Source of the DNA: Vittaforma corneae ATCC 50505
Lineage: Eukaryota; Microsporidia; Nosematidae
Direction of reading: 5' to 3'
NCBI RefSeq assembly: GCF_000231115.1
Contig: NW_006889844.1
Location: 9,006-73,005, forward strand
Length of the DNA stretch: 64,000 nt
Positions within the stretch are counted from its first letter, which is position 1; each line of letters starts with the position of its first letter. Below the pieces are notes generated by a model, which saw only the letters and a program-made list of their open reading frames with translations, searched no databases and was not told the DNA's origin. Both the position numbers and the translations under genes were made by a program. Shown here piece by piece: positions 10,432-21,378 of the stretch.

Positions 10432-10854
10432 TCAACTGTACCTCCTTCTTTTGTTATCGCTTCTCACTGTCCCGCCAAATACTCCTCTTCCGTACTGTCT
10501 ATTTTCAGCAAATCCCATGTCCTTGTCGACCTTTAGAAATTTACCATCAAGGCAAAAATCTTTGAAGAAAATAATTGCATTGTCAGCATCTTCTTTTCTT
10601 TCAAACTCAACAAAGCAAAACCCACAAAACGTCAAAAGACCTCGATTAATGCCCATTATGACCCGTTTAACTTCTCCAACCATTGAAAAAAGCATCCAAA
10701 GTCTCTCTTCTTTGATATTCTCATCAATATTGCTTACATATATTGTTTTAGAATCTTCAAGGGCTTTAAGATACTCTTCCTGTGTTCCCTTAAACGACTT
10801 TTCGATGTATATTCTGTTGTCGTCTTCCATTGCAAAGTACTTTGCAAGCTCCAT
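10432..10854 (-). CDS. CBC2: Nuclear cap-binding protein small subunit CBP20
   Basis: Binds the 7-methylguanosine cap of nuclear RNA polymerase II transcripts together with the large subunit CBP80, helping export and processing. The 140 aa carry one RRM: RNP2-like KTIYVSNIDENI near residue 36 and RNP1-like CGFCFVEF near 82. The family hallmark follows the RRM: DKDMGFAENRQYGRGVFGG, matching the DxGFxxGRQYGRGRSGGQ segment that closes on the cap. A Tyr in the N-terminal region (YIEKS) fits the cap-stacking Tyr. CCC is seven bases before the ATG (AGCCCAAGATATG). The large subunit is not in this window. Confidence 0.93.
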   Translation of the reverse strand: MELAKYFAMEDDNRIYIEKSFKGTQEEYLKALEDSKTIYVSNIDENIKEERLWMLFSMVGEVKRVIMGINRGLLTFCGFCFVEFERKEDADNAIIFFKDFCLDGKFLKVDKDMGFAENRQYGRGVFGGTVRSDNKRRRYS

Positions 10855-11076
10855 ATCTTGGGCTATTGTTCAAACAGAATTTAAAAGTAAAAAGAACACT
10901 GTAAAATTCCACGGCTGGAAAGCACTTGTGCATAACCAACTGGCTGTTAGAGCCTTTGCATTTTCATATCCATCACCACACATAATAATAGATCTACAAT
11001 AGAGCTTTGCCTGTCATACCCATGCATATAATATCTACTTAAACGCCAATAAGAAACAAATTAATATTGTTAAATT

Positions 11077-11391
11077 TTAATTCTTTTTACTCAGAAGCTT
11101 CTGTTCATCATTCAAAAATGAAGAAATGATTTTCTTTTTAACACAATTAGAGCAGTGTGTAGCACCATACGGTCTAGAAACTCTTCTTTGTGAAACGGGC
11201 AGCCTGGAAAAAGCTGCCGGCCTCAACGCAGCGATACCGATAAGAAGTTGTTCACAGCCGTGGCAGCGATGCATCTTGGCCTTCTTACCTTCCTTAATAA
11301 AGCTAATCTTCTTGGAGGGCGTAATGACTTTAACTCTTTTGTTCGATGCAGTCTTGTACGTGTTCCCAATGAACTTTATTGGAACTACCAT
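11077..11391 (-). CDS. RPL34: 60S ribosomal protein L34 (eL34)
   Basis: Structural protein of the large ribosomal subunit. 104 aa, a little shorter than yeast (121). Seen: the N-terminal TYKTASNKRVKV (yeast YNTASNK), a zinc-ribbon-like CHGC and CSNC pair, and RRVSRPYGATHC matching HVSRAYGGSMC. The frame stays open to an ATG at 11493, but the start at 11391 aligns with the family and sits behind a strong promoter: two AAAATTTTT boxes (plus-strand 11404-11424) and CCC (GGG at 11399-11401). This motif decides the start. Confidence 0.94.
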   Translation of the reverse strand: MVVPIKFIGNTYKTASNKRVKVITPSKKISFIKEGKKAKMHRCHGCEQLLIGIAALRPAAFSRLPVSQRRVSRPYGATHCSNCVKKKIISSFLNDEQKLLSKKN

Positions 11392-11395
11392 TTGT

Positions 11396-11424
11396 TCTGG
11401 GTGAAAATTTTTCACAAAAATTTT
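11396..11424 (-). promoter_or_regulatory. Double AAATTT box plus CCC before L34
   Basis: Read on the minus strand, AAAATTTTTG and AAAAATTTTTCACCC lie just upstream of ATG 11391. The same layout precedes L3 and L7. AAATTT-like and CCC-like signals before start codons were described in Encephalitozoon cuniculi and other microsporidia. Confidence 0.7.
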
Positions 11425-11634
11425 ACTAACAAACAAGAAAAGTGCAAATACAAAAGACGATTCATAAAGCGTGACAAAGCAATATTCAACCATGCCTTGA
11501 ACTTCGATTCATATTGCATTAAATATAAATCAAGCAAAATATAACCGATAAAAACGGTTTTATTACTTATCTTTAAACTCTTCAATGACAAACAAACATG
11601 CTGCAAAGCCAAGGCAGTGCTATCCACCTTACTT

Positions 11635-12015
11635 CTATATTCTAATCTTACAAATACCCTCGGCTATCTTCGTGCTTTTCAAGCTTCCAAGTATAGTTTT
11701 TAGCTTTTCAGTTCCAGGAAAACCAGCCGGAATACAAACAATCTGTGAGTGTTTGATTTTACTCTTCATTTCTCTGATGTCGTCTGGGCACAATTTGTAC
11801 AGTTCTATCTTGAAATACCGACAAAATGCAATAAGGCTTGGCACTTCAATTGATTTTTCATCAAATACAAAAATATGAGTAAAAGCATCTTCACTTTTCA
11901 TCAGCTGATTGAACGTAACAGGAACTTTTGTATTTTCTATTAGCTGAACCATACCCACCTTTTCTTTTAGCTCCGTAATCTTGAAGAACTGTGGCTCAAA
12001 AACAGTATGTCCCAT
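11635..12015 (-). CDS. Unknown 126 aa protein, possibly L7Ae-like fold
   Basis: Not securely recognised. The middle, HIFVFDEKSIEVPSLIAFCRYFKIELYKL, has the strand-helix-strand spacing of the L7Ae/Nhp2 core, where a hydrophobic strand and acidic turn are followed by a helix and a second strand. An RNase P/MRP subunit of the Pop3/Rpp38 type is therefore possible but weak. No signal peptide or membrane segment. CCC stands two bases before the ATG (AATCCCTATG). The next gene starts divergently 167 bp away. Confidence 0.55.
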   Translation of the reverse strand: MGHTVFEPQFFKITELKEKVGMVQLIENTKVPVTFNQLMKSEDAFTHIFVFDEKSIEVPSLIAFCRYFKIELYKLCPDDIREMKSKIKHSQIVCIPAGFPGTEKLKTILGSLKSTKIAEGICKIRI

Positions 12016-12182
12016 AGGGATTAGCAGAACAACAGTTTTTAGGGTTGGAGCCTATCGTTTATCTGAGACTATTTATACAATAGTGTGCAGTATGAAAATG
12101 CATCAGACATACTGAGAGATTGGTTAAGATCTAAATAAAGTTTCTTTTTCTTATTTTTTATGATTTTTTTGCCCAGCCGAAA

Positions 12183-13217
12183 ATGAAGAAAAGTAGTTCG
12201 TTGAACAAGAAACCAGTCTGGAATGACGAGTCTGAAGAGACATCCTTCTCTGACGAAGAGTGTTCTGGGTCTGAACTGGAGTACTCCGACAACCAGATTG
12301 AACAGGCTGAAGAGATGCTAGAAGATGTTGAAGTATCTGGAGAAGAAACCGTGTCCGAAAGTAATGTCAGTAGTGAAGAGGAGCTTTCGGATGCAGTGGA
12401 AACAACAAACGAGGATGAGACTCAAAGTGGAAGCGAGGAAGAGTGCGACGAAGAAACACAAAGAACGGTGTTCATCAAGGACATTGGCTATGATCTGAGA
12501 GAGGATGACCTAAGACAGCAAATGCAGCGACTTGGGGAAGTCATAAGGGTTACAATTCCCATGACACATGATCTACGAAGAAACAAGGGCTTTGCCTATG
12601 TTGAGTTTAAACGATTGGCCGATGCCCAAAAGGCTCTAAAACTAGATGGGACAGAGCTCTTAGGAAGAAAAGTAGCGGTGTTCCAAGCTAAGCCGAGAGA
12701 AAACAGAAAGATCTATACTCTTTTTGTAAAGAATTTGAGTTATACCACGACCAAATCTGAGCTGAAGGAGTATTTTGAGAGATTTGGAAAAATCTATAAC
12801 ATTAGCCTACCTGTTGATAATGAGAATACAGAAAGGAACAAAGGATTCTGCTTTATTGAGTATACTGAACCTGATCCAATCACAAGGGCACTGAAAGGCA
12901 AGCACACTTTGAATGAGCGGACGTTATATGTCATTGAAGGCAACAAAAACGAGGATAGGAATAAGAAAAGAAGCACAGACCGACTTTATGGCCGAAGCAA
13001 GAATACCAACAGTGATGAGAGCAGCGACATCAGCCAGAGTTCTCACAAGAGCAGATTCCAAAAGGAAAACAAGTTCAATTCAAAGGGAGATAAAAACAAG
13101 AAGTTTGACGATTCTAAGAAGTCCTCGGGAAAGGGCAAGTTTGAGAAGCGTCCCCAAAGCAAGTCATTTAGCAGCCAAAAGAATCCAAACAAGATAGTTT
13201 TTGATGATTCAGAATAA
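12183..13217 (+). CDS. Nucleolar two-RRM protein, Nsr1/nucleolin-like
   Basis: 344 aa with a strongly acidic, Ser/Glu-rich N-terminus (residues 1-95), two RRMs (about 97-180: TVFIKDIGYDL, RNKGFAYVEF; about 183-260: LFVKNLSYTT, RNKGFCFIEY) and a basic Ser/Lys/Arg tail. This is the layout of nucleolin, yeast Nsr1 and Gar2, which bind pre-rRNA and assist small-subunit assembly in the nucleolus. The tail is Lys/Ser rich, not the GAR repeat of those proteins; Nop-type RRM factors remain an alternative. GCCCAGCCGAAAATG marks the start. The stop TAA lies inside AATAAA. Confidence 0.8.
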   Translation: MKKSSSLNKKPVWNDESEETSFSDEECSGSELEYSDNQIEQAEEMLEDVEVSGEETVSESNVSSEEELSDAVETTNEDETQSGSEEECDEETQRTVFIKDIGYDLREDDLRQQMQRLGEVIRVTIPMTHDLRRNKGFAYVEFKRLADAQKALKLDGTELLGRKVAVFQAKPRENRKIYTLFVKNLSYTTTKSELKEYFERFGKIYNISLPVDNENTERNKGFCFIEYTEPDPITRALKGKHTLNERTLYVIEGNKNEDRNKKRSTDRLYGRSKNTNSDESSDISQSSHKSRFQKENKFNSKGDKNKKFDDSKKSSGKGKFEKRPQSKSFSSQKNPNKIVFDDSE

Positions 13218-13527
13218 AGCTTAATTACCACCCAAAAGTCTTTTCTAAATGCTAGTTTAATGCAAAACTGATATTACTCAAAGGATTGTTTTGGCTTTGA
13301 TGCATATTGATATTTAAGGATATTTTATTGGCAGTAGATGAGCATTCTTCGGGTATCATAGATAACGCCTAGCAATCAAAGAATCCACTTTTCGATATTC
13401 ACGGCTGTGAGCCCTTAAAAACGTGGCTAAATGTGCTGTATTTTATTGATTTCTATTTACGACATGTCTTCTATTAAGCACGCTTGTGTGTAAAATTTTG
13501 TCTTTGGGCTTTGCCCAGAAAAGTCTT
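13218..13527. other. 310 bp intergenic stretch
   Basis: No gene recognised. The last 12 bases contain the CCC signal of the next gene (GCCCAGAAAAGTCTTATG). Confidence 0.4.
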
Positions 13528-13803
13528 ATGGAGAGTGAAAAAAAGGAAATTATTAACAAGTACAAGCAAAACATCAACAAAATCATCAGGAAATACGAGA
13601 AGTACGAAGACGATGATCTTGAAGTCATCGACATCTTTACTTATGAAGATCAGCCCACGTTTTGCATCGATTCGATAAGTTTTATAAAGAATAATATACA
13701 GAAGATGATGGTGGAGAACTCGCCTTTAATACTCTTTCAAGATATTTACAAAATGCTGTGCACAGAGTGTGATTTTGAGGATATTTATCGAATTTTAAGG
13801 TAA
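13528..13803 (+). CDS. Small unknown helical protein
   Basis: 91 aa, not recognised. Highly charged N-terminus (ESEKKEIINKYKQNINKII) likely to form a helix, acidic middle (KYEDDDLEVID), and a C-terminal helical part with two Cys. No membrane segment. The frame extends upstream only with a GTG; ATG 13528 is preceded by GCCC 14 bases upstream, which supports it as a gene. Confidence 0.55.
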   Translation: MESEKKEIINKYKQNINKIIRKYEKYEDDDLEVIDIFTYEDQPTFCIDSISFIKNNIQKMMVENSPLILFQDIYKMLCTECDFEDIYRILR

Positions 13804-13907
13804 AAGGCCGACAACCTGCATTGTAATCAAAACATGGACATTTCTGCGCCAAAAGTACAACATTTTGGCCATTCTGACCATACTCCGCATTAATATTAAA
13901 CCGTTTC

Positions 13908-14771
13908 CTATGAAATAATGTCTATGTATTGGTCATCAAATAATATTTCAAGGAATGGCTTGGGTACTAAGTGCAGATTGGTTTCATCAACAAGACCACT
14001 GATTTTCTGGGTTGCTATGCTGCTTATAATCTTGTATCCAATGGGTGATTCATGGAGCAGCACATCGTTAAAGTCCTGCTTTGAGAATACTTTGATGAGG
14101 TATGACGGGCATTTTTCAGCGATATTCCTGATAAAGTGCAAAAGCCTTTTCTTATTCAGCACCAAAAATCTTTTCAGACTTGTTTCTAGCAGATCCAAGG
14201 TCCATTCTGGAGGCACACACTCCAGAATTTCAACTTTTTGCTGCACAAACGAATTGTTTTCGAAGATGTATTGGGAAAACTGCTGGAACACGGATTTCTT
14301 GCAGCTAAATAAGGCATATGCTTCGAAAAATAATCTCGTGTGGTGCTTGAAGTAGTGTTCAACTACCTTAAGTGCATTGTCATCAGGTATTGAAAAGAAG
14401 TCATCAAAAAAATAGTCTCTGAAGAATTTAAACTTTTGGAGACTATCATCCGAATTAAAGTCAGAACAGTTAATAGCCTGCCATAAAATAAATCTTGAGG
14501 ATATTTCATCGCTGTCCTTGGTGCATATCGTGTTTGCTTTTAGCATCTTTTTTTGATTTTCTGCTATTTTGTCCTCTTTTAGCTGTAGGGTGATCTTTTT
14601 CTTTAGCTCCTGCTCTAGTTCAAACTTATCCAACACGAATCTTCTCTTTTCATCGCGTAATATATCATTTTCCTTCTCCATCTTCTTCATGTTTGCTCTA
14701 AGAAGCGTCAGTTCAGCCTTGAGCAGACTTATTTCTCTGCTTGTATCGCCATCTGGTTCTTGTTCTGGCAT
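13908..14771 (-). CDS. Unknown coiled-coil protein
   Basis: 287 aa. Residues 10-80 form a clear coiled coil (leucines and charged residues in heptads, ISLLKAELTLLRANMKKMEK). The rest looks like an alpha-helical globular or solenoid region with many Phe and Leu. An N-terminal coiled coil plus helical body recalls ATRIP/Lcd1-type or spindle-pole proteins, but I see no diagnostic motif. GCCC lies one base before the ATG (GCCCTATG). Its 3' end faces the end of the 13528 gene. Confidence 0.6.
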   Translation of the reverse strand: MPEQEPDGDTSREISLLKAELTLLRANMKKMEKENDILRDEKRRFVLDKFELEQELKKKITLQLKEDKIAENQKKMLKANTICTKDSDEISSRFILWQAINCSDFNSDDSLQKFKFFRDYFFDDFFSIPDDNALKVVEHYFKHHTRLFFEAYALFSCKKSVFQQFSQYIFENNSFVQQKVEILECVPPEWTLDLLETSLKRFLVLNKKRLLHFIRNIAEKCPSYLIKVFSKQDFNDVLLHESPIGYKIISSIATQKISGLVDETNLHLVPKPFLEILFDDQYIDIIS

Positions 14772-15031
14772 AGGGCATGTAGCAAACTTGAAGCTAATTT
14801 AAAGTGAACTACTGCACCATATTAAACAACAAACAGCCATGATGTTTGAACAGTGCAGAGCCCGCTTAATTTTATTACAATACTTAAGCCCATAAAAGCT
14901 CACCTCCAGCCGCTAGGCGAAGTTATTGGAAGTGAGACGTAGGAACTATTTGGAGATATTTATTTGAAGAACACAGCACATTTTACTCTAGATTTTGAGC
15001 TATTAACACTTACAATTGGCACTGCCATGCT

Positions 15032-16796
15032 TCATTGCAGACATTCTTGTAAATTAAAAAGATATGTACCCACAAGTTCTCCCTTTGAATACTCACAGAA
15101 GTCGTTCAAAGCCCGAACCACTTCATCCTCATTCACGTTTCTGTTGCTAGTACCCTTGTCCACAAGATATCTTTCAAGACTGAAGAGCATCATCTCCGTC
15201 TTCTTAGCTCTTGTGTTAATGAATAGCCCTTTCATAATACTGTCCAGTCTTTTGTTGATGTTTTTCTTGAAAACATCAAAACAGAAGCTCTCAAAATCTG
15301 GAAATTCAATGGAAAAATTGCCAATAACCTCGTTAAACACGTAGAACTGCAATTTCTGAATAAAATTAAAGTATTTTAGTTCTCTCAGTCTTCCAGCCAA
15401 ATGCTCAATCTTTTTTAGTTTCCACAAGAACTTGAAAATATAAACCAGCTTGATAACGAATTCCTCTTCAATTAGGAGCGAAACTGGATAGTCCAGCTTT
15501 ATGTACAGAGAAAAGCTCTCGGAACCCTGGTCAGGCCCCAGCCCCACTCCTCGCGTCATCACTTTTAATAAATTCTTCTTGGGTAATATAAATATCAACT
15601 AGGGAGTTAAACGGAGACTTTGGAAAGATAGAATTCAATGCGTTTTCCAATAAATTGCAGATGTTTTTTCTTCCAGTTTTCCTGGACTCTTTCAGAGATG
15701 TGAACAGCTTTTCAATGAAGTCAATTCTACCAAAAAGAAAGGTAGAGTGAATAAATTCAAGAAGATCCAATATCTTAAAGTTCTCAAAGAATCCTTTGTA
15801 TAACAGTGTATTAATGCATACCAATGCATCCTTAAGATAGTTTACTGCACTATTTTTGGATAAATCAATCTTTCCTATCGTACTTTGAACTTCACGAGGT
15901 ATATTTAGAAGATGAACACTCTTCAAAAAGGCAGTGTACTTTCCGATATAAGCAATAGTTTCGGCGGTATGCCTTGAAATGAATGGAGGAATCAATCCGT
16001 AATCCAGGACATGATTTCTAATAAAGTACTCAGAAAATGGGTCTTCAAAGCTGCCATTTAGCAGATACGAAATAGTGCATTCATTGAACACCTGGTAAAG
16101 AACATCTTCGAAACCCTCAAAGAGAGGATTGATGGACGCCAGAGCGACATTGTCAAAGTTCAGGTCAAGTGCAGTAAAAGCCTTTAAGTGCATTTTGTTC
16201 CTGAAACTATCGTTTAAAATTCCCAACTTCCTAATGTTTTTGAAAGGAATATACATATTACTGTAGAAATCTAGAAAGTCACAGAATGATTCCAGGACTG
16301 ATTTTTCATAGTCTCTCAAAGAAGGCTGTATCTTTCCAAGAAAGTATCTGTGAGAAAGAGAATGTGGCTGTTCCTGCTCAATCTTTAACTGTCGGTATAT
16401 CAGTCCATGGGAATATACTGCATGAACAATGCTAAACACTGCATTGTTAACCTTTGATCTGATTGAAGGCAGTGAGACAGGATTGAAGTATGAAGTTTCA
16501 AATCCCAGGGCACCTTGTCTGAGATGAACTCTCAAATCTTCGTACACACTCGGCTTTTTGTTGCTTAGACAGAGGAACACATAGACCAGCTTTGTTATGC
16601 CTTCGTTGTTCGGCAGTTTTTTGTACAGAAGAAAAGCCTTTTCGGATTTTTCATTTAGGAATGAATCGATTTGAGGAGCATGAGTAGGCTGTGGAGTTAG
16701 ATACTTTGTTAGGGATTCGATGAAGAGATTTGAGGGTTCCAAGGGAGAGTAAAGGTTTCTGACGAGCCTATCCAATACTTTAGCAGTGCTAGACAT
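15032..16796 (-). CDS. Gamma-tubulin complex component (GCP2/GCP3 family), frame break
   Basis: Part of the microtubule-nucleating gamma-tubulin complex at the spindle plaque. The first frame runs 16796-15531 (421 aa) and holds the GCP core, including EDPFSEYFIRN and PPFISRHTAETIAYIGKY. The family's C-terminal part (SFSLYIKLDYPVSLLI, then the WKLKKIEHLAGRL helix) continues in the frame one base over to 15032. The frames overlap at 15531-15598. Removing one G from either GGGG run (plus-strand C at 15542-15545 or 15536-15539) gives 587 aa. The upstream frame ends GCC-TGA-C, which resembles a +1 shift site. ATG 16796 has CCC directly before it. I cannot tell Spc97 from Spc98. Confidence 0.8.
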
Positions 16797-17011
16797 GGGT
16801 ACGGAAAGCCGCGGCGTATGAAGAAAATAGGTCGAGAGACTAAGGACTAACCCAAAATGTAAAGAGGCGATACAGGCGGTAGTACTTTGCAGAGGGTTTT
16901 CAAAAGAAAGACGAGAATAATGACAATGAAGAAGACAGCCAGCCCACATTTGGACTCGTGAAAAATCCAATTGCACCAAGCACATAAACAAAAATGCCCT
17001 GAAGCTCTTTT

Positions 17012-20000
17012 TTATTTAATTTGACACACTTTAGACCTGTGATCCTGAATAAATACCTTAAATATTCTATTGGCATTATCAAACATGTTGTTCTTTAAAC
17101 TAACTACAATAAACTGTGCCCCATGAAACTCCTTCTGAATTATCTCTCCAATGGACTGTGTATAATTCAAATCGAGAGCTGCGTCAATCTCATCAAAAAT
17201 ATAAAAAGGCGCTGGCTTGAATGTAAGCATGCTAAATATCAGACACAGAGCTATCAAGGACTTCTGCCCACCGCTTAGCTCGCTGAGAGAGTTCTTCCAG
17301 TTTCCAACTTTAACCTTAATTTCAAATTCGGGTGAAATAAAAACATCTGAATTCTTTAAAAAATATCCTAGGAAGGTCCTGAGTGTCTTGTTGATGTGCT
17401 CAAAAGCCCTTTGATTCTCTTTCACACCCATCTCATTCAGCCTTTCAATGCTTTTTAGAATTTCTATCTTATCGCTTTCTAGCTTTCTTATTTTCTCTTC
17501 CAGGTCCTGAACAGCTGCTGCATTCTTCTCCAACAGCTCAAAGTTGGATGGATCCATGCTTACAACCACTCTTTTCTGATGGATCTTCTCTTTTAGAAAC
17601 CCCATCCTCTCTTCAATATACTTGGTATTTACATTGTCATTGTTGAACTTGAACAGTATAATTCTCTTTTCAACTCCAAAGCTTGCCTCCATAAATTCAA
17701 TATAGTTATCAGTAAAATTAGCTGGGACGATGCTGGCCAATCCCGATCCATTATGCTGTATCTGAGTGGATATATTCGTAAGATTTTCATTCATTTGATT
17801 TTGAAACACCTGGTTTGCCAATAATTTAATTTCGTCGTAGAGACGAGCAATTCTTGATGCAAGCTTGACAGTAGATTTGATCAAAACCTTTAGTTTTTCA
17901 TCAAGGCTCTCCATCATTCTAATGGATGCTCTTCTTGAATTCTCTTCCAACTCAAAAGCTCTTTGTCGTGACTGAAGTTGTGCAATTCTTTCCATCGACA
18001 AGGCAATTTGTTTTTCCAGATCATTTTTGATAACGGTAAGACCATCAATTTCATTCTTCAGCATTTCGCATTTGGCTTGTGCTGTACTCCTAATATTATT
18101 TTCCTTAGTAGCCTCCACTATCATATTTCTGACATTCTGTAACTCAGTCTTCACATCTATTTTTGACGTGGCCAGACCCTGTAGTATTTCAGCTTTGCTT
18201 CTCAAACTTGAAATATCTTTTGAAAGGCAAATGACATTTGAAAGCGAGTTGTAGATGCCCCTAAGCTCACATGCAATATTAAATTGGGGCATGTTCATTC
18301 TTAAGCATTCAACATCCCTTTCTAGTTTTTTAATATCCGACATTCTTGTTACATCATATTTGAAATATGACTTGCCACCTGTCAATGTACCTTTAGGATC
18401 ATACACTGTCCCGTCCAGAGTGACACATCCCACTTTGCATTCAAAACAACAAGTAGCCGCCTTTGCTTTATCTTCAAAGATATAAAATCCACTGAAAATG
18501 TGCTTGAAAGCCTTGTCATACTTCGTATTGAAACTTATTGCATCCAATGCATTTATACAAGAGTAGGGTACTCTATTTGGCTCCAAATAGGTTATTTTAT
18601 CCAACGGAATACAGGAAATTTTCCTATCACTCGTCTGGATTACCTTTGATGCGACCTCCTCATCTCTACAAATAACAAACTTGGATCTTCCACCTAGGAT
18701 AGTTAAAATAGCCTCTTTGTATTTCTGATCAACAAAATCAAAATTTTCATCAACTGTTCCATAGACACCCTCGATGATTGGATAAAATATCTTACTTTTT
18801 AAGGAGGAAATCTTCTCTTCAAAACTCCTGATCGTTGCATCCTTCAATTCGTATTCTTCAAGTAAATTTTTAACTATTCTCAACATTTCTTCAGAGATAT
18901 CTTCGCAGCATCCGTCCCTTGGCTTGATGTACTTTTTGATAGTTGAGCTTTTTATTTTGCTTTTCTACTTCAGAGCGTGCCATTTCTAGTTCTACTGTTT
19001 TCCTATTTAAAAACTCCTTCAATCTCTCAAGTTCCGCTATTTTATCAATGTCAGCTCCACCTAATATTTCCTTTGATAGGATATTTTCCCTCGCGCTTAG
19101 CTCGTTTAAATCAAACACAGGTGGTCTTTCCAAAATCCTTACGCCTTTTTCATATTCCTCCACTTTAGAATCAATTTGCTCTGATGGGTCCTGCCCCCTC
19201 AGCTCCTCCAGTCTATCCTTTTCAATATTTATTTTACCATTCAGGTCACTGGCATTGATGGCTTGCATTGTGCTGATTTCTTTTATTTTCATTTCCATAC
19301 TTTCCAGCTCCGCTTTTTCCTGAAAATACTGGACACCCATTCTATTCAGCTCTTCGACCTTTGAGGCTAGTTCAATGCCAGCCATTTGGTTTTCGAGAAT
19401 TTCCAGCTCCTGGATATATGCTTTTCTATTCACTTGACTGTCCCTGTTCTCTTCATATATCTTCTTTTCCTTTTTTAGCTCCTCAAAAAATGGGCTGATG
19501 GTCTTCTTAAGATGCTCTCTTGCTTCTTTTAGCTTGAATTCTTTCTTGGTTAACAGTTCTAGTGATTTTTCTCTTTCCAGGCTGTAGTTCCTAGTCCCCG
19601 CTGTTTCTTCAATCATACTTTGAAGATCCGCACTTTTCATATTTACAATCTTGGTTATGTGTCCCTGCATGACAATGAAGTCGTTTGTAATTCCAATGCT
19701 CTTGCACAGATTCTCGATAGACATCTTTGTTGAGTTATGTCCATTTAGCCTGTACTTGCTCTTACCCTCTGAATCAAGACTTCTGGTAATTTCAATGCAA
19801 TCGTAGCTTTCGTACCCGATGGGACTCTTGTCTTTCTCAGCATTGTCAAAAACATACTAACAGAACATTCTTTCCTGTTTATGTTAATTAGTTCTTTTAA
19901 GTTCGAGACTCTCATGTACTTGGAAGTGCTGAGATCAAGAGCGAAAATAATGGCATCAATAATATTGCTTTTTCCAGAACCGTTCATTCCAGTGATAGCC

Positions 20001-20083
20001 GTAAAGAATCGGTCTAAATTCTTTACAACCGTTTTGTCAGTGTAGCACTTGAAGCCGTCCATGATGACATCCTTAATGAACAT
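17012..20083 (-). CDS. SMC2: SMC2 condensin subunit, two frame breaks
   Basis: ATPase of the condensin complex that compacts mitotic chromosomes. ATG 20083 with CATCCC directly upstream. The N-terminus has Walker A GMNGSGKSN and SMC2-like MDGFKCYTDKTVV; a helical arm, hinge (VYGTVDENFDFVDQKYKEA, then GGRSKFVICRDEE) and second arm follow; the C-terminus has ELSGGQKSLIALCLIF and Walker B FYIFDEIDAALD. The frame breaks twice. At plus-strand AAAAA 19848-19852 one more base is needed to reach VFDN/FFDNAEKDKSPIGYE, the SMC2-specific segment. At TTTTT 18933-18937 one base fewer restores the join to the hinge. With both corrections the length is 1023 aa (yeast 1170). Two opposite-sign indels leave the overall length a multiple of three. 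Confidence 0.9.
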
Positions 20084-20385
20084 GGGATGAAAATTATAAA
20101 TAAATAACAACTATACATAAAAGTGTAAAAAGCAGCACATGTGCTGGTCGATATTGCAAAATGAAGTTATCTAAGCCTGTCCACCTTCTCTCTTCGTATT
20201 AATTTATAAGTGTTTTACTCTTCAAGATTATCGATTGCAACCAAACAGCATACAATGGAAAGCTAATCTTAGTAGGCTGAAGTACATTTCCAGAAAGTAC
20301 GCTTGCTTGTTGAAGTCTTATAAGTACCATTTTTAATCTAAAATACAGCCCAGCCCCAGCTTTATACTTTGCACAAACTTTGGCC

Positions 20386-20970
20386 ATGGAAAAGTCTTCA
20401 ACTGCAGAAGTAAAACAAGGAGATATTTCGAAGAGAATGCACGATGGGAATTCAGTAATTCTTGAAATTTGCAATAAGCTTAAGCTTCCCAGACCTATAC
20501 GGGCCATGTCTCAAGGCATATTCCAGAAATGCATCAACTTTGATGTGAATCTAAGAAGACTCTGCCATACATGTGTTTTTCTAAGTTCAAAGATAGTAGA
20601 ACACCCAATAAGCCCGAGTCTATTCAAAAGTGTTACAAAAAGTACCATTGATACTGAACTAGAGCTTAAAATAGCAGAAGAGCTACAATTCGAATTCGAT
20701 ATTTTAGATGTCTACGCCTTTGTGGAAAATATTGCTGCTATGCTAAAAATCGAAGGTTCACTGCCAGCGCGGATGGGTGAACTCGATAGCATCTTTTCAG
20801 ATGGAAGGATCACTTATTTTTCGCCATTTGGAGGAGAGCACGAACTTTCCTATCTTGGCTTGTCTCTTTTTACAGATAAGCAGTTAAAAATCTTTGAAAC
20901 ATTGAACTGTATTGTAATTGACAAGCAAAAGATTAAAGATATAAGGCAGGCAGCTATGAGCGTCCAATGA
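20386..20970 (+). CDS. Cyclin-fold protein
   Basis: 194 aa from ATG 20386 (upstream frame only has TTG). An N-terminal cyclin box is visible: LPRPIRAMSQGIFQKCI, then NLRRLCHTCVFLSSKIVEHP and ELEL-KIAEELQFEFDILD. This order, with RAMSQ and HTCVFLSSKI, matches C/K/T-type transcriptional cyclins (cyclin C, Ctk2, Bur2), partners of CDKs that act on RNA polymerase II. A cell-cycle cyclin is less likely. CCC occurs farther upstream (20350-20356) than usual. Its last bases, ATGA, overlap a 42-codon open frame that ends at 21095. Confidence 0.75.
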   Translation: MEKSSTAEVKQGDISKRMHDGNSVILEICNKLKLPRPIRAMSQGIFQKCINFDVNLRRLCHTCVFLSSKIVEHPISPSLFKSVTKSTIDTELELKIAEELQFEFDILDVYAFVENIAAMLKIEGSLPARMGELDSIFSDGRITYFSPFGGEHELSYLGLSLFTDKQLKIFETLNCIVIDKQKIKDIRQAAMSVQ

Positions 20971-21378
20971 GACATATTAAAGCTCGAACATGCAGAGATG
21001 ATGTTGTGCATTTATCTGGAAGAAACCTAAGTATATTTCAGACATTACTGAGTAGGGCAGCTGCCAAGACTGTGTTAATAGACATGGGGATTTAGTTAAA
21101 TAAAATTTCTTAAGACGTCCTTAACAGCTAAATTGCGTGTTTCCTTTAATGTTATTCGTCGGAAGTAAAACCAAGCACAGAAGTGTCGAGCAAATTGCAG
21201 TTTATGGAGTGTCTGGTCAAAAGAAGAGTGAGGTCATAGCACACCGATTATATGCAGCCTAGTATAAAAGAGAATATTTAAAGTATGGCAACACAACACA
21301 CATAAAATATTCAGAATTAAATTGCCATTAGAAACAATATGAAAAGCCAAAAGCCCAAGTTTATGGAAACAATGAAAT
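20971..21378. other. 408 bp gap with a 42-codon open frame
   Basis: A frame beginning at ATG 20967, overlapping the cyclin stop as ATGA, runs to TAG 21095 and encodes 42 residues (MRHIKARTCRDDVVHLSG...). It has no CCC signal and no match I know. The rest of the gap shows no gene. Confidence 0.35.

Noticed and set aside
13443..13634. Minus-strand frame opposite the 13528 gene
   Set aside because: Low-complexity shadow; the plus-strand gene has the CCC signal.
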